Below, one piece after another: positions 1-6,408 of a stretch of 15,749 bases of DNA. The DNA comes from an uncultured Oscillospiraceae bacterium. GTDB taxonomy: Bacteria; Bacillota; Clostridia; Oscillospirales; Oscillospiraceae. The translations under genes and the position numbers were made by a program. Below the pieces are notes generated by a model. The model ran no database searches. It was not told where the DNA came from and saw only the letters and a program-made list of their open reading frames with translations. The DNA lies in contig CAKTED010000009.1 in assembly GCA_934546725.1 (NCBI GenBank), positions 1-15,749 on the forward strand. The letters are read 5' to 3'. The number at the start of each line of letters is the position of its first letter. Position 1 is the first letter of the stretch.

Positions 1-1610
1 GCACAGGGCAGCGTCTTGGCGACGTGCTGGTGCAGAACGGGATAATCACGGAGCAGCACCTTATTGAGGCGCTTCAGATTCAGCTTGGCGTGGAATTCGT
101 CGATCTTTCGGCGGTGTCCATACCCGTCGAGCTGGCGAAATACGTTCCGCGCAATATTGCAAAGAAGTTCTGCGTTGTCCCCGTGAAGCTCGTGAAGGAT
201 ACGCTCTATCTTGCGATGAGCGATCCACTGGACTTCGTTGCTCAGGAGGAGGTCAAGACGGCCTCCAAAAAGCGCGTTATCCCCATGATGGCGACCCGCC
301 GGGCAACGGAGCAGGCCATAAGCCGCCTTTACGGCAATGAGGGCACGGCTCGCGTCATTGAGGAAATGAAGCGCGAGGCAGGAACGGGCGTGCAGGACAT
401 TATCCCTGCGCAGATGACGCAGAATACCACCTCGGCGAGCGATTCCGCGCCCACCATCCGCCTTGTTAACAGCCTTGTCGAGCGCGCGTTCCATGAGCGG
501 GCCAGCGATATCCATCTTGAGCCGCAGGAGGCTGAGCTGGTAGTGCGAATGAGGATAGACGGCCTGCTGCACCGCATGTTCACGATCCCCTCCGAGCTGG
601 TGAGCACGGTTATCTCCCGCCTGAAGGTAATGGGCGGCATGAACATCTCCGAGCGGAAAATTCCGCAGGACGGGCAGACGAGCGTGCAGATAAAGGGTCA
701 TGCGCTCGATCTGCGCATTTCCTCCATGCCGACTGTGTACGGCGAAAAGATAGTTATCCGCCTTTTGGATAAATCCTCGCAGTCGCTCACGAAGGAGGCC
801 ATTGGCCTCGAGGGAGCGGATCTTGAAAAATATAATACCCTCCTTAAAAATACCGGCGGCGTTATCCTCCTGGTCGGACCCACCGGCTCGGGTAAATCCA
901 CCACCATGTGTACAATGGTGCGCGACCTTGCCCGCGAGGAAGTGAACGTCGTAACGCTCGAGGATCCCGTTGAGTACCATATTCCCGGCATAAGCCAGTG
1001 CCAGATAAACGAAAAAACCGGCATGACCTTTGCCAGCGGCCTGCGCGCAATCCTGCGCCAGGATCCGGATATCATCGCCGTCGGCGAGATACGCGATGGC
1101 GAGACGGCAAGCATCGCCATGCGCTCGGCCATTACAGGCCACCTCGTGCTTTCAACGCTCCATACGAACGACGCGGTTTCCGCCGTGTACCGCCTGCGCG
1201 ATACGGGCGTGGAGCCATGGCTGATAGCCAGCGCGCTCAAGGGCGTCATATCCCAGCGCCTCGTGCGCAAGATCTGCCCGCACTGCAAAAAGCCCTATAC
1301 CCCCTCGGAGGAGGAACTTGCGATACTCGGCATGCAGGGCGAAAGCGACGTTACGTTCCATAAGGGCGAGGGCTGCCCCGAGTGCCGCCATTCCGGTTAC
1401 TCCGGCCGCCGCGCCGTATTTGAGATATTCATGATAAACGGCGCCCTCCGCCGCATGATAAGCGACGGCGCCTCCTTCGATGAGCTCACCGCCGCCGCGT
1501 TGAAAAACGGAATGAAGACAATGCGCCAGAGCTGCCGCGAGCTTGTGCTGCGCGGCGTGACGACCGCCGCCGAGGCGGCTCGCACCATAATCTCCACGGT
1601 GGACGACTGA
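1..1610 (+). CDS. pilB: PilB/GspE-family type IV pilus extension ATPase (5' partial)
   Basis: Cytoplasmic hexameric ATPase that powers pilin extraction from the membrane and pilus elongation through PilC. The frame is open from base 3. The codons before the first GTG (base 24) read TGQRLGDVLVQNG, the usual opening of the GspE/PilB N-terminal domain, so the true start lies left of the window and probably only a few residues are missing. Visible motifs are a Walker A GPTGSGKST (876-902), the Asp-box segment EDPVEYHIPG (about 960-990), a Walker B-region DPDIIAVGEIRD (1062-1097), the His-box STLHTND (about 1150-1170), and a zinc-type tetracysteine pair, CPHC near 1275 and CPEC near 1375. These separate it from retraction ATPase PilT, which lacks the N-terminal domain and the Cys pairs. 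pilC follows after 33 bases. A ComGA or GspE paralogue is possible, but the downstream pilM-N-O genes favour PilB. Confidence 0.95.
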   Translation, partial: TGQRLGDVLVQNGIITEQHLIEALQIQLGVEFVDLSAVSIPVELAKYVPRNIAKKFCVVPVKLVKDTLYLAMSDPLDFVAQEEVKTASKKRVIPMMATRRATEQAISRLYGNEGTARVIEEMKREAGTGVQDIIPAQMTQNTTSASDSAPTIRLVNSLVERAFHERASDIHLEPQEAELVVRMRIDGLLHRMFTIPSELVSTVISRLKVMGGMNISERKIPQDGQTSVQIKGHALDLRISSMPTVYGEKIVIRLLDKSSQSLTKEAIGLEGADLEKYNTLLKNTGGVILLVGPTGSGKSTTMCTMVRDLAREEVNVVTLEDPVEYHIPGISQCQINEKTGMTFASGLRAILRQDPDIIAVGEIRDGETASIAMRSAITGHLVLSTLHTNDAVSAVYRLRDTGVEPWLIASALKGVISQRLVRKICPHCKKPYTPSEEELAILGMQGESDVTFHKGEGCPECRHSGYSGRRAVFEIFMINGALRRMISDGASFDELTAAALKNGMKTMRQSCRELVLRGVTTAAEAARTIISTVDD

Positions 1611-1643
1611 TAAAGCAAGTCTTATGAAAGCGGGTGAAACGGC

Positions 1644-2852
1644 ATGACCACATATCGTTACAGGGGCCAGACGGCTGATGGAACGCGCGTTTCCGGCGTT
1701 ATCCGCGACTACGATGAGTTCGAGGCCGTTTCCGAGCTGCGCGAGACCTGCGCCGTCATAACGAAGCTGGAGGAGGTTCGGGAGCGCAGCGGCTTCTTTT
1801 CAAAGCAGATAAACTTCAAAATAAAGGAAAAGGAGCTTGCGCTCATCTGCTCGCAGTTTTCCATCATCCTCTCCAGTGGCCTGCCGATAGTCCGCTGCGT
1901 CGAGATGGTTGCCGCGCAGAACAAAAACAAAAATACCCGCCGCATGCTCGAAAAAGCCGCCGAGGATATCGGCGCGGGTTATTCCATGGCGCAGAGCTTT
2001 GAAAATAACGTTCGCGGCCTGCCGAAGACATTCATAGAAACCGTTCGCGCGGGCGAGCAGTCCGGCACTCTCGAGGAGTGCTTCACCCGCCTGCATACAT
2101 ATTACGACAGATCCGCCAAGGTAAGGGCAAAGCTTGTAAGCGCGCTGACCTACCCCGTGATGGTCGTTATAGTGGCCATCATCGTATTCGTCATCATCAT
2201 GGTCGTTGCTGTGCCGGCCTTCACCTCCGCCTTTGCCGAGCTCGGCTCGGAGCTGCCGGCCATAACGCGCGGTCTCATGGCCGTGAGCGCGTTCTTCGTG
2301 CGCTGGTGGTGGGTGCTGCTGCTCGCTGCCGCCATTCTCGCGCTTGGCTATATGGGCGCGAAGCGCACGGAGCAGGGCAAAAGAGCTCTTTCAAAATTCG
2401 CGCTGACCCGCTCGCCGCTGCACAGGCTGCGAACGATGCGCGCCTCCGGCCAGTTTGCCTCCACCATGTCCACCATGCTCGCGGCGGGACTTTCCGCACC
2501 GCAGGCGCTGGATGTTGTCAGCCAGGTTATCGATAACTACCTTTTCGCCCTCGGCGTGCGCCAGGTGCGGCAGGGCGTTGAACGCGGACGCGGCATAGCC
2601 GAAAGCATGAGCGGCGTTGAATTTTTCCCCCAAATGCTTGTTGAAATGGTCGGCGTCGGCGAAAGCTCCAGCTCCATGGAGCAGACGCTTGACGTTATCG
2701 GAGCCTATTTTGATAACGAGGTGGAGACTGCCACGAACCGCATGGTCTCCATGCTGGAGCCGATTATTACCATAGTCCTGGCCGTTGTGGTCGTTATCCT
2801 TCTGCTGGCCGTGTATCTGCCCATGTTCTCCATGTACGGCTCGATCACGTAA
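1644..2852 (+). CDS. pilC: PilC/GspF inner-membrane platform protein
   Basis: Polytopic platform protein that couples the PilB motor to pilin insertion. It is 402 residues long, normal for the family, with two T2SSF domains (about residues 50-190 and 255-380). Three membrane segments are visible: about 164-193 (YPVMVVIVAIIVFVIIM), 218-239 (WWWVLLLAAAILALGYM) and 371-396 (ITIVLAVVVVILLLAVYL). Family motifs include FSIILSSGLPIVRCVEM in the first repeat and MLAAGLSAPQALDVV in the second, plus GESSSSMEQTLDVIGAYFDNEVE near the C terminus. The start ATG is preceded by a modest GGGTGA at about 1632-1637. The ATG at 1624 is out of frame. It lies 33 bases after pilB and is presumably co-transcribed. 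No terminator was recognised after it. Confidence 0.95.
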   Translation: MTTYRYRGQTADGTRVSGVIRDYDEFEAVSELRETCAVITKLEEVRERSGFFSKQINFKIKEKELALICSQFSIILSSGLPIVRCVEMVAAQNKNKNTRRMLEKAAEDIGAGYSMAQSFENNVRGLPKTFIETVRAGEQSGTLEECFTRLHTYYDRSAKVRAKLVSALTYPVMVVIVAIIVFVIIMVVAVPAFTSAFAELGSELPAITRGLMAVSAFFVRWWWVLLLAAAILALGYMGAKRTEQGKRALSKFALTRSPLHRLRTMRASGQFASTMSTMLAAGLSAPQALDVVSQVIDNYLFALGVRQVRQGVERGRGIAESMSGVEFFPQMLVEMVGVGESSSSMEQTLDVIGAYFDNEVETATNRMVSMLEPIITIVLAVVVVILLLAVYLPMFSMYGSIT

Positions 2853-2878
2853 GGCGGTGTTTTGCCCGGTTTTTCGCT

Positions 2879-2899
2879 GTCATTCAGAGGGAGCGGAGC
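2879..2899 (+). repeat. Isolated left arm of the intergenic inverted-end repeat
   Basis: These 21 bases (GTCATTCAGAG followed by GGAGCGGAGC) match the left ends of the two full copies at 2911 and 3125. No right arm follows before the next copy begins 11 bases later. It is either a truncated copy or a remnant of a duplication event. It matches copy 2 exactly over its length and differs from copy 1 at one base. Confidence 0.75.
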
Positions 2900-2910
2900 T
2901 TATTATTGCT

Positions 2911-3031
2911 GTCATTCGGAGGGAGCGGAGCGACCGAAGAATCCCACCGTTGGCTGCGAAAGGGTAACGATGACGTACTCTCAGCCCCTGAATGGGGGAT
3001 TCCACGCCTGCTGGCGCAGGCTCTGAATGAC
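2911..3031 (+). repeat. Intergenic inverted-end repeat, copy 1 (121 bp)
   Basis: The element begins GTCATTCGGAG and ends CTCTGAATGAC, which are reverse complements apart from one base. A second inverted pair, GAATCCC (2939-2945) and GGGATTC (2996-3002), lies inside, so the whole unit can fold as a long imperfect stem. The right arm has its own hairpin, CCTGC-TGGC-GCAGG. Copy 2 is the same element with about five substitutions and two small indels. The right-hand 52 bases of the two copies are identical. It encodes nothing recognisable and resembles the GTCATTC...GAATCC class of small dispersed repeats common between genes in gut Clostridia genomes. It could be MITE-like or REP-like. No transposase is in the window. 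Confidence 0.85.
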
Positions 3032-3124
3032 GGAAGTGGTGGGCTCCCGCGTCCACGGGACGCACGTTACGCGCCCCTTGCAAGCGGTCAACGCCGCACC
3101 CTGCTGCGCACCTCGCCCCTGCAC

Positions 3125-3243
3125 GTCATTCAGAGGGAGCGGAGCGACCGAAGAATCCCACGGATGGTTGCTAAAGGGTAACGACGTACTGCTCAGCCCC
3201 TGAATGGGGGATTCCACGCCTGCTGGCGCAGGCTCTGAATGAC
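3125..3243 (+). repeat. Intergenic inverted-end repeat, copy 2 (119 bp)
   Basis: Direct-orientation second copy, separated from copy 1 by 93 unrelated bases. Its terminal inverted repeat is perfect over 11 bases (GTCATTCAGAG / CTCTGAATGAC). The arms extend imperfectly inward to the GAATCCC / GGGATTC pair. Differences from copy 1 cluster in the centre, between the arms, as expected if the arms are under structural or mobility constraint. It ends about 143 bases upstream of the pilA start, so it could affect pilA transcript structure or simply be tolerated there. Confidence 0.85.
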
Positions 3244-3386
3244 GGAGACCTTGGGGTCTTCGCTTCCACGGTAATACGCGTCCACCCACATCCACACACC
3301 CCCACCCGCACACAAAAACGTATATACACTTCGCGGAGCCAACCACGCGGAGATATATAAATAAAAAAATGAGGAGATAGAAAGTT

Positions 3387-3812
3387 ATGCTTACCAAACT
3401 GAAGAACAAAAAAGCGTTCACCCTGATGGAAATGCTCATCGTGGTAGCTATCATCGCTATCCTTGTAGCCATTGCCATCCCCACCTTTGCCAGTGCCCTG
3501 AACAAGGCTCGCGCAGCCACCGACGTAGCCAACATCCGCTCCGGCTATGCTTCCGCTCAGATCGCAGCCATGACCGATGATCAGGTTGGAACCTTCTACC
3601 TGCAGAATGACGGCACTGTGGGCGCAACTGGCGCAAATGATTACGTATGCAAGGGTGACTCCGACCATGCGCAGAGCGCTTCCATTGCAGGTCAGTTTAC
3701 CGCCGGTGCCGATGTAACATGGACAAAGGGCAACAAGATCACATATACGGTTGGTGCCGCTACTGGCGACGGTCAGGCAAAAGTAACCGCCATAGCGGGC
3801 TCCGCTACCTGA
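3387..3812 (+). CDS. pilA: Major type IV pilin (prepilin PilA)
   Basis: Predicted main structural subunit of the pilus fibre. The 141-residue prepilin has a short basic leader, MLTKLKNKKA, followed by FTLMEMLIVVAIIAILVAIA, the classic N-methylated hydrophobic helix with Glu at mature position 5. The mature protein would be 131 residues. The residue before the cleavage site is Ala rather than the usual Gly. The C-terminal domain is small, rich in Ala, Gly, Thr and Asp, and has only one Cys, so the disulfide-bonded D-region of Pseudomonas and Neisseria pilins is absent. A strong GAGGAG (3371-3376) sits 10 bases before the ATG. Its codon use differs from its neighbours: by hand count 1 of 11 Ile codons is ATA, against 6 of 14 in pilO. 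That fits high expression. It lies between pilC and the peptidase that would process it. Confidence 0.93.
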   Translation: MLTKLKNKKAFTLMEMLIVVAIIAILVAIAIPTFASALNKARAATDVANIRSGYASAQIAAMTDDQVGTFYLQNDGTVGATGANDYVCKGDSDHAQSASIAGQFTAGADVTWTKGNKITYTVGAATGDGQAKVTAIAGSAT

Positions 3813-3892
3813 TTTTCTCCCATAAACATAACGCCCCGTCTGCCGCCGATAATGCAGCGGAGGGGCAGAACCACTGAAATTCCTCCGAACAC

Positions 3893-3928
3893 GGCGGGAG
3901 CGGCTGAGGCTTGGCAGCTGTTCCCGCC
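3893..3928 (+). promoter_or_regulatory. 14-bp RNA stem-loop between pilA and pilD
   Basis: GGCGGGAGCGGCTG (3893-3906) pairs with CAGCTGTTCCCGCC (3915-3928) over 14 continuous positions, two of them G-U wobbles, around an 8-base loop. It lies 16 bases upstream of the AGGAG that serves pilD. No T-tract follows, so I read it as an mRNA stability, processing or translation-control element rather than a terminator. Confidence 0.6.
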
Positions 3929-3944
3929 CGGAGGAAGGACGGAA

Positions 3945-3949
3945 AGGAG
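3945..3949 (+). promoter_or_regulatory. Ribosome binding site fixing the pilD start
   Basis: AGGAG within GGAAAGGAGC, six bases before ATG 3956. It decides the pilD start in favour of ATG 3956 over an in-frame TTG at 3911, which lies inside the upstream stem-loop and would add an unlikely polar 15-residue extension. Confidence 0.8.
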
Positions 3950-3955
3950 CGCGCC

Positions 3956-4747
3956 ATGCTGTATCTTTCACCCTTCATCACGGTTTACTGCTGCATACTG
4001 GCGGCGGTTCTCGGCGCATGCATGGGCAGCTTCCTGAACTGCATGGCGTGGCGCATAGTACATGGCCAGAGCGTATGGCGCGGCCGGTCGCACTGCGACG
4101 AATGCGGCCATACTCTTTCCGTGCGCGACCTCGTCCCCATTTTCAGCTATGCTTTTTCGCGCGGGCGATGCCGCTGGTGCGGCGCGAGGCTCTCCGCGCG
4201 GCACGTTCTCTGCGAGGGCGTTTCGGCGGCGGTATTCGTATCGCTGCTGCTCAAATATGATATTTCGCTCCAGGGCCTTGAAGCTCTGCTGCTGGCGTGC
4301 GTACTGCTGGCGGCATCCTTCACAGATCTGGAGGGGTACATCATTCCCGACCGTTTCATTATGGTCGGTATTGTGTTATTTATCTGTTCGGAGCCTTTGG
4401 CCTCCGATCCGCTCGGGCGGGCGAAGGAAGCCGCGCTCGGCGGCTTTGCGGTCGCGGGCGGGCTGCTCATTGCCTCGCTCATCATCGAAAGGGCGCTCCG
4501 GCGCGAGGCGATGGGCGGCGGCGACATAAAGCTGCTTTTCGTGACCGGCCTGTTCCTTGGCTGGAAGGGCAATCTGCTCTGCCTGATCCTTGCCTGCATT
4601 ATCGGCATTGTGTTTGCGCTCATTGCGGCAAAGCGGCGGGACGGGGAGCACGCGGCAATACCCTGGGGTCCCTCCATAGCGCTGGGCGCATGGCTCACGG
4701 CGCTGTTCGGGCAGCCCCTTGTCGACTGGTACTTCAGTCTCCTTTAA
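3956..4747 (+). CDS. pilD: Prepilin peptidase / N-methyltransferase PilD (A24 family)
   Basis: Membrane aspartic peptidase that removes the short leaders of prepilins and methylates the new N terminus. It acts on PilA and on the minor pilins encoded further right. It is 263 residues from ATG 3956. The N-terminal part has GSFLNCMAWR near residue 22 and the four-cysteine zinc site, CDEC and CRWC, of full-length bifunctional PilD proteins. The A24 catalytic aspartates are visible in FTDLEGYIIPD and in GGGDIKLLF. Several hydrophobic segments surround them (for example LEALLLACVLLAAS and LLCLILACIIGIVFAL). pilM starts 18 bases after the stop. Confidence 0.95.
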   Translation: MLYLSPFITVYCCILAAVLGACMGSFLNCMAWRIVHGQSVWRGRSHCDECGHTLSVRDLVPIFSYAFSRGRCRWCGARLSARHVLCEGVSAAVFVSLLLKYDISLQGLEALLLACVLLAASFTDLEGYIIPDRFIMVGIVLFICSEPLASDPLGRAKEAALGGFAVAGGLLIASLIIERALRREAMGGGDIKLLFVTGLFLGWKGNLLCLILACIIGIVFALIAAKRRDGEHAAIPWGPSIALGAWLTALFGQPLVDWYFSLL

Positions 4748-4753
4748 GAAAGC

Positions 4754-4758
4754 GAGGA
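4754..4758 (+). promoter_or_regulatory. Ribosome binding site supporting the TTG start of pilM
   Basis: GAGGA seven bases upstream of TTG 4766. No ATG is available near the conserved GFDIGENSVK segment, which begins only four residues in, so the TTG start is well supported. Confidence 0.7.
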
Positions 4759-4765
4759 TGAGACC

Positions 4766-5779
4766 TTGGGAAAAACTGTTGGTTTTGATATAGGAGAAAA
4801 CAGCGTAAAGATGGTATATTTCGCGGGCAGGCAGCTGAAGAAGGCCGTGTGCGTCGATCTGCCGGATAATATGGTTTCGGACGGGCGCATCCTCTCCATG
4901 GACGCCATGGCCGACTTCCTGCGCGAAACGTCGAGGGCCTACGGCATCCCGAAGGCGGGCGCGGCGCTTTCTCTGCCCACCTCGGAGATATATACGCGCG
5001 AGGTAACGCTGCCCGCCATGACGGAGCAGCAGCTCATATATAATCTCCCATACGAATTTCACGATTTTCTCACGGAGGAGAAGAGCAAATATTTCTTTGA
5101 CTATTCCATGCGGAGCATCGAGCGCGACGAGGCGGGATGCCCTGTAAAGATGGAGCTTTTTGCCTGCGCAATGCTCAAGGCGGACGTGGAGAACTACCGG
5201 GCAATGTTTCGCCGCGCGGGCTTCCGGCTTCGGGTGCTCACGCCCGCGGAGTGCGCCTACGGCGCGATTATGACGGATCACATGCGCCGCACGGGCGACG
5301 ATACGGCAGAGCGCTGCATAATAAACCTTGGCCACCGGCTCACGCGGCTGTATATCTACCACGGCAGCGCCATCGTGGGGCAGAAGGAGATAGAGCTGGG
5401 TCTTGAGGGGCTGGATGAGCTTATCGCGGAGGAGCTGGGAGTGAATGTTCACGTTGCCCGCGAGTACAAGGAGAGCAATTATAACGGCGTCCTCGGCGAG
5501 GAGTATGCGCTGGAGTTTTATAATCGCCTTGCCGTTGAGATAATGAAGGCCATAAATTTTTATCACTACAACAATCGAGACCGCGAGCTGCAGGAGCTTT
5601 ATCTCTGCGGCGGCGGCTGCGCCATACCGCAGCTCAAAAGCGCCATCGGCGAGCTGACAAGGCTGAACATACGCCCCGGCGAGGAGCTGCTCGAGCAGAG
5701 CATGCGTCCCGAGCAGCCGTGGCTGTATCTGCGCGCCATAGGCTGCGTGAACGCGGGAGCGCGGGGAGGGCTGTCATGA
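4766..5779 (+). CDS. pilM: PilM, actin-like cytoplasmic alignment protein
   Basis: Cytoplasmic actin/FtsA-fold protein that binds the N-terminal tail of PilN and links the PilB/PilC motor to the PilN-PilO membrane complex. It is 337 residues, typical for PilM. The N-terminal VGFDIGENSVKMVYF is the phosphate-1 loop of the family. The C-terminal ELYLCGGGCAIPQL is the adenosine-side GGG motif. The middle loop that usually reads D-hydrophobic-G-x-x-T-T (phosphate 2) is IINLGHRLTRLYIY here, with Asn in place of Asp and no TT pair. Nucleotide handling may therefore differ. The start is TTG with a clear ribosome binding site. The stop overlaps the pilN start as ATGA, suggesting translational coupling. 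Confidence 0.9.
   Translation: MGKTVGFDIGENSVKMVYFAGRQLKKAVCVDLPDNMVSDGRILSMDAMADFLRETSRAYGIPKAGAALSLPTSEIYTREVTLPAMTEQQLIYNLPYEFHDFLTEEKSKYFFDYSMRSIERDEAGCPVKMELFACAMLKADVENYRAMFRRAGFRLRVLTPAECAYGAIMTDHMRRTGDDTAERCIINLGHRLTRLYIYHGSAIVGQKEIELGLEGLDELIAEELGVNVHVAREYKESNYNGVLGEEYALEFYNRLAVEIMKAINFYHYNNRDRELQELYLCGGGCAIPQLKSAIGELTRLNIRPGEELLEQSMRPEQPWLYLRAIGCVNAGARGGLS
5764..5768 (+). promoter_or_regulatory. Ribosome binding site fixing the pilN start
   Basis: GGAGG inside GGGGAGGG, seven bases before ATG 5776. It selects that ATG over the upstream in-frame start at 5719, which would overlap pilM by about 60 bases, and over a later in-frame ATG near 5833. Confidence 0.75.
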
Positions 5780-6408
5780 TAAGAGAGAAGGAACGCACCG
5801 CTGCCGGAGAGCTTGGCGCGGGTGCGAAAAGGATGATACGCTGTCCGCAGAAGGTGGGCATTAACATGAACCTGCGCGAGAAGCATCGCGGCGCGGCAGC
5901 CACGGCCGTTATCGGCGTGGCGGTCATCGCGCTTCTGGCGGGGTGCGTGGCGAAGTTCGGCGTTATTGACCGCTATCGCGCACTGAACGACGCGCAGAGC
6001 ACCTATGATAACGTTCACAGGCAGTATGAAAGCGCCGTGACGGAGCTTTTGGACTACGACCGCGTTCTGACGGAATACCGCACCTATTCGCGCGACTGGA
6101 TGACCGGCGCGAAGGAGGGCGAGGACGGCTACGCTGCCGTGAGCCGCCAGGAGGTTCTGGATCTCGTTGAGACGCGCATGAAAACGCGCGGCACGGTGAA
6201 CCGCATCTCCGTGCGGGACAACACTGCGGTTATAGACATGGAGGACATGAGCCTGGACGAGATATCGGAGATGTTCGAGATCATTGAGCAGGAGCCGATA
6301 GCGGCCGCCGTGCGGCTTGATCTGGCCGAAACGGAGAAGGATCACCCGGCGTCCATCCTGAAATTTTCCGTTACGATAACACTTCAGCAGGAGGTGGCGG
6401 AGAAATGA
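5776..6408 (+). CDS. pilN: PilN-like membrane alignment protein
   Basis: Bitopic protein whose cytoplasmic tail normally binds PilM and whose extracytoplasmic coiled coil and ferredoxin-like domain pair with PilO. From ATG 5776 it is 210 residues. The cytoplasmic tail contains VGINMNLREKHRG, in the place of the family's INLLP motif. One membrane helix spans about 41-58 (AATAVIGVAVIALLAGC). A coiled-coil-like stretch follows (about 65-95), then a small alpha/beta domain from about 125 containing DLVETRMKTRGTVNRISVRDNTAVIDME. Sequence conservation is weak, as usual for PilN, so the call leans on topology and on its place between pilM and pilO. It overlaps both neighbours by four bases (ATGA). 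Confidence 0.82.
   Translation: MIREKERTAAGELGAGAKRMIRCPQKVGINMNLREKHRGAAATAVIGVAVIALLAGCVAKFGVIDRYRALNDAQSTYDNVHRQYESAVTELLDYDRVLTEYRTYSRDWMTGAKEGEDGYAAVSRQEVLDLVETRMKTRGTVNRISVRDNTAVIDMEDMSLDEISEMFEIIEQEPIAAAVRLDLAETEKDHPASILKFSVTITLQQEVAEK

Larger units (their letters stand above)
2853..3386 (+). other. 534-base intergenic region between pilC and pilA
   Basis: This gap contains no credible gene. Short open frames inside it mostly run through the repeat copies and lack ribosome binding sites. It holds one isolated repeat arm (2879-2899), two full repeat copies (2911-3031 and 3125-3243), and between the copies a small perfect hairpin, GCGTCC-ACG-GGACGC (3049-3063). The last 140 bases are unique. 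A C/A-rich tract with a single G spans about 3281-3319, then come AT-rich bases and the pilA ribosome binding site. I found no convincing sigma-70 promoter: TATATA at 3321-3326 is a candidate -10 without a matching -35. The region probably still carries a separate pilA promoter, because the major pilin must be made in great excess over PilB and PilC. That is an inference. Confidence 0.7.
3813..3955 (+). promoter_or_regulatory. pilA-pilD intergenic leader with stem-loops
   Basis: This 143-base spacer separates the major pilin from the peptidase and carries two potential RNA stem-loops (3833-3866 and 3893-3928), followed by the pilD ribosome binding site. Neither stem is followed by a run of T, so they do not look like intrinsic terminators. 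Structures like these commonly serve as 3'-end stabilisers or processing points that uncouple the level of an abundant first-gene product from downstream genes. That role here is inferred. Confidence 0.55.

Noticed and set aside
2853..2878. Terminator after pilC at the short T-runs
   Set aside because: Only a 3-base stem can be drawn before the T-run, so there is no credible intrinsic terminator.
2906..3181. Short plus-strand and minus-strand frames in the pilC-pilA gap as possible small genes
   Set aside because: They run through the non-coding repeat copies, have no ribosome binding sites, and their partial similarity to each other only reflects the repeated DNA.
2911..3243. The repeated units as a CRISPR array or riboswitch
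   Set aside because: There are only two full copies of ~120 bp with inverted ends and no regular spacers. No known riboswitch core was recognised, and tandem copies with scattered central differences fit a dispersed repeat better.
3244..3386. Sigma-70 or sigma-54 promoter for pilA
   Set aside because: TAATAC at 3272 and TATATA at 3321 lack a properly spaced -35, and no GG/GC pair with sigma-54 spacing was found. A promoter is expected here but could not be placed.
3911..3955. Upstream TTG start for pilD giving a 278-residue protein
   Set aside because: The TTG lies inside the stem-loop and lacks a ribosome binding site, whereas ATG 3956 has AGGAG six bases upstream and starts at the first membrane segment.
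4376..5566. 396-residue minus-strand open frame opposite pilD/pilM
   Set aside because: It overlaps two confidently identified plus-strand genes and has no recognisable motif. It is a compositional shadow.
5927..5950. Lipobox-like LAGC in PilN suggesting a lipoprotein
   Set aside because: The Cys is at residue 57, after a long cytoplasmic tail that in PilN binds PilM. The hydrophobic stretch is better read as the single membrane helix, so the LAGC is likely fortuitous.
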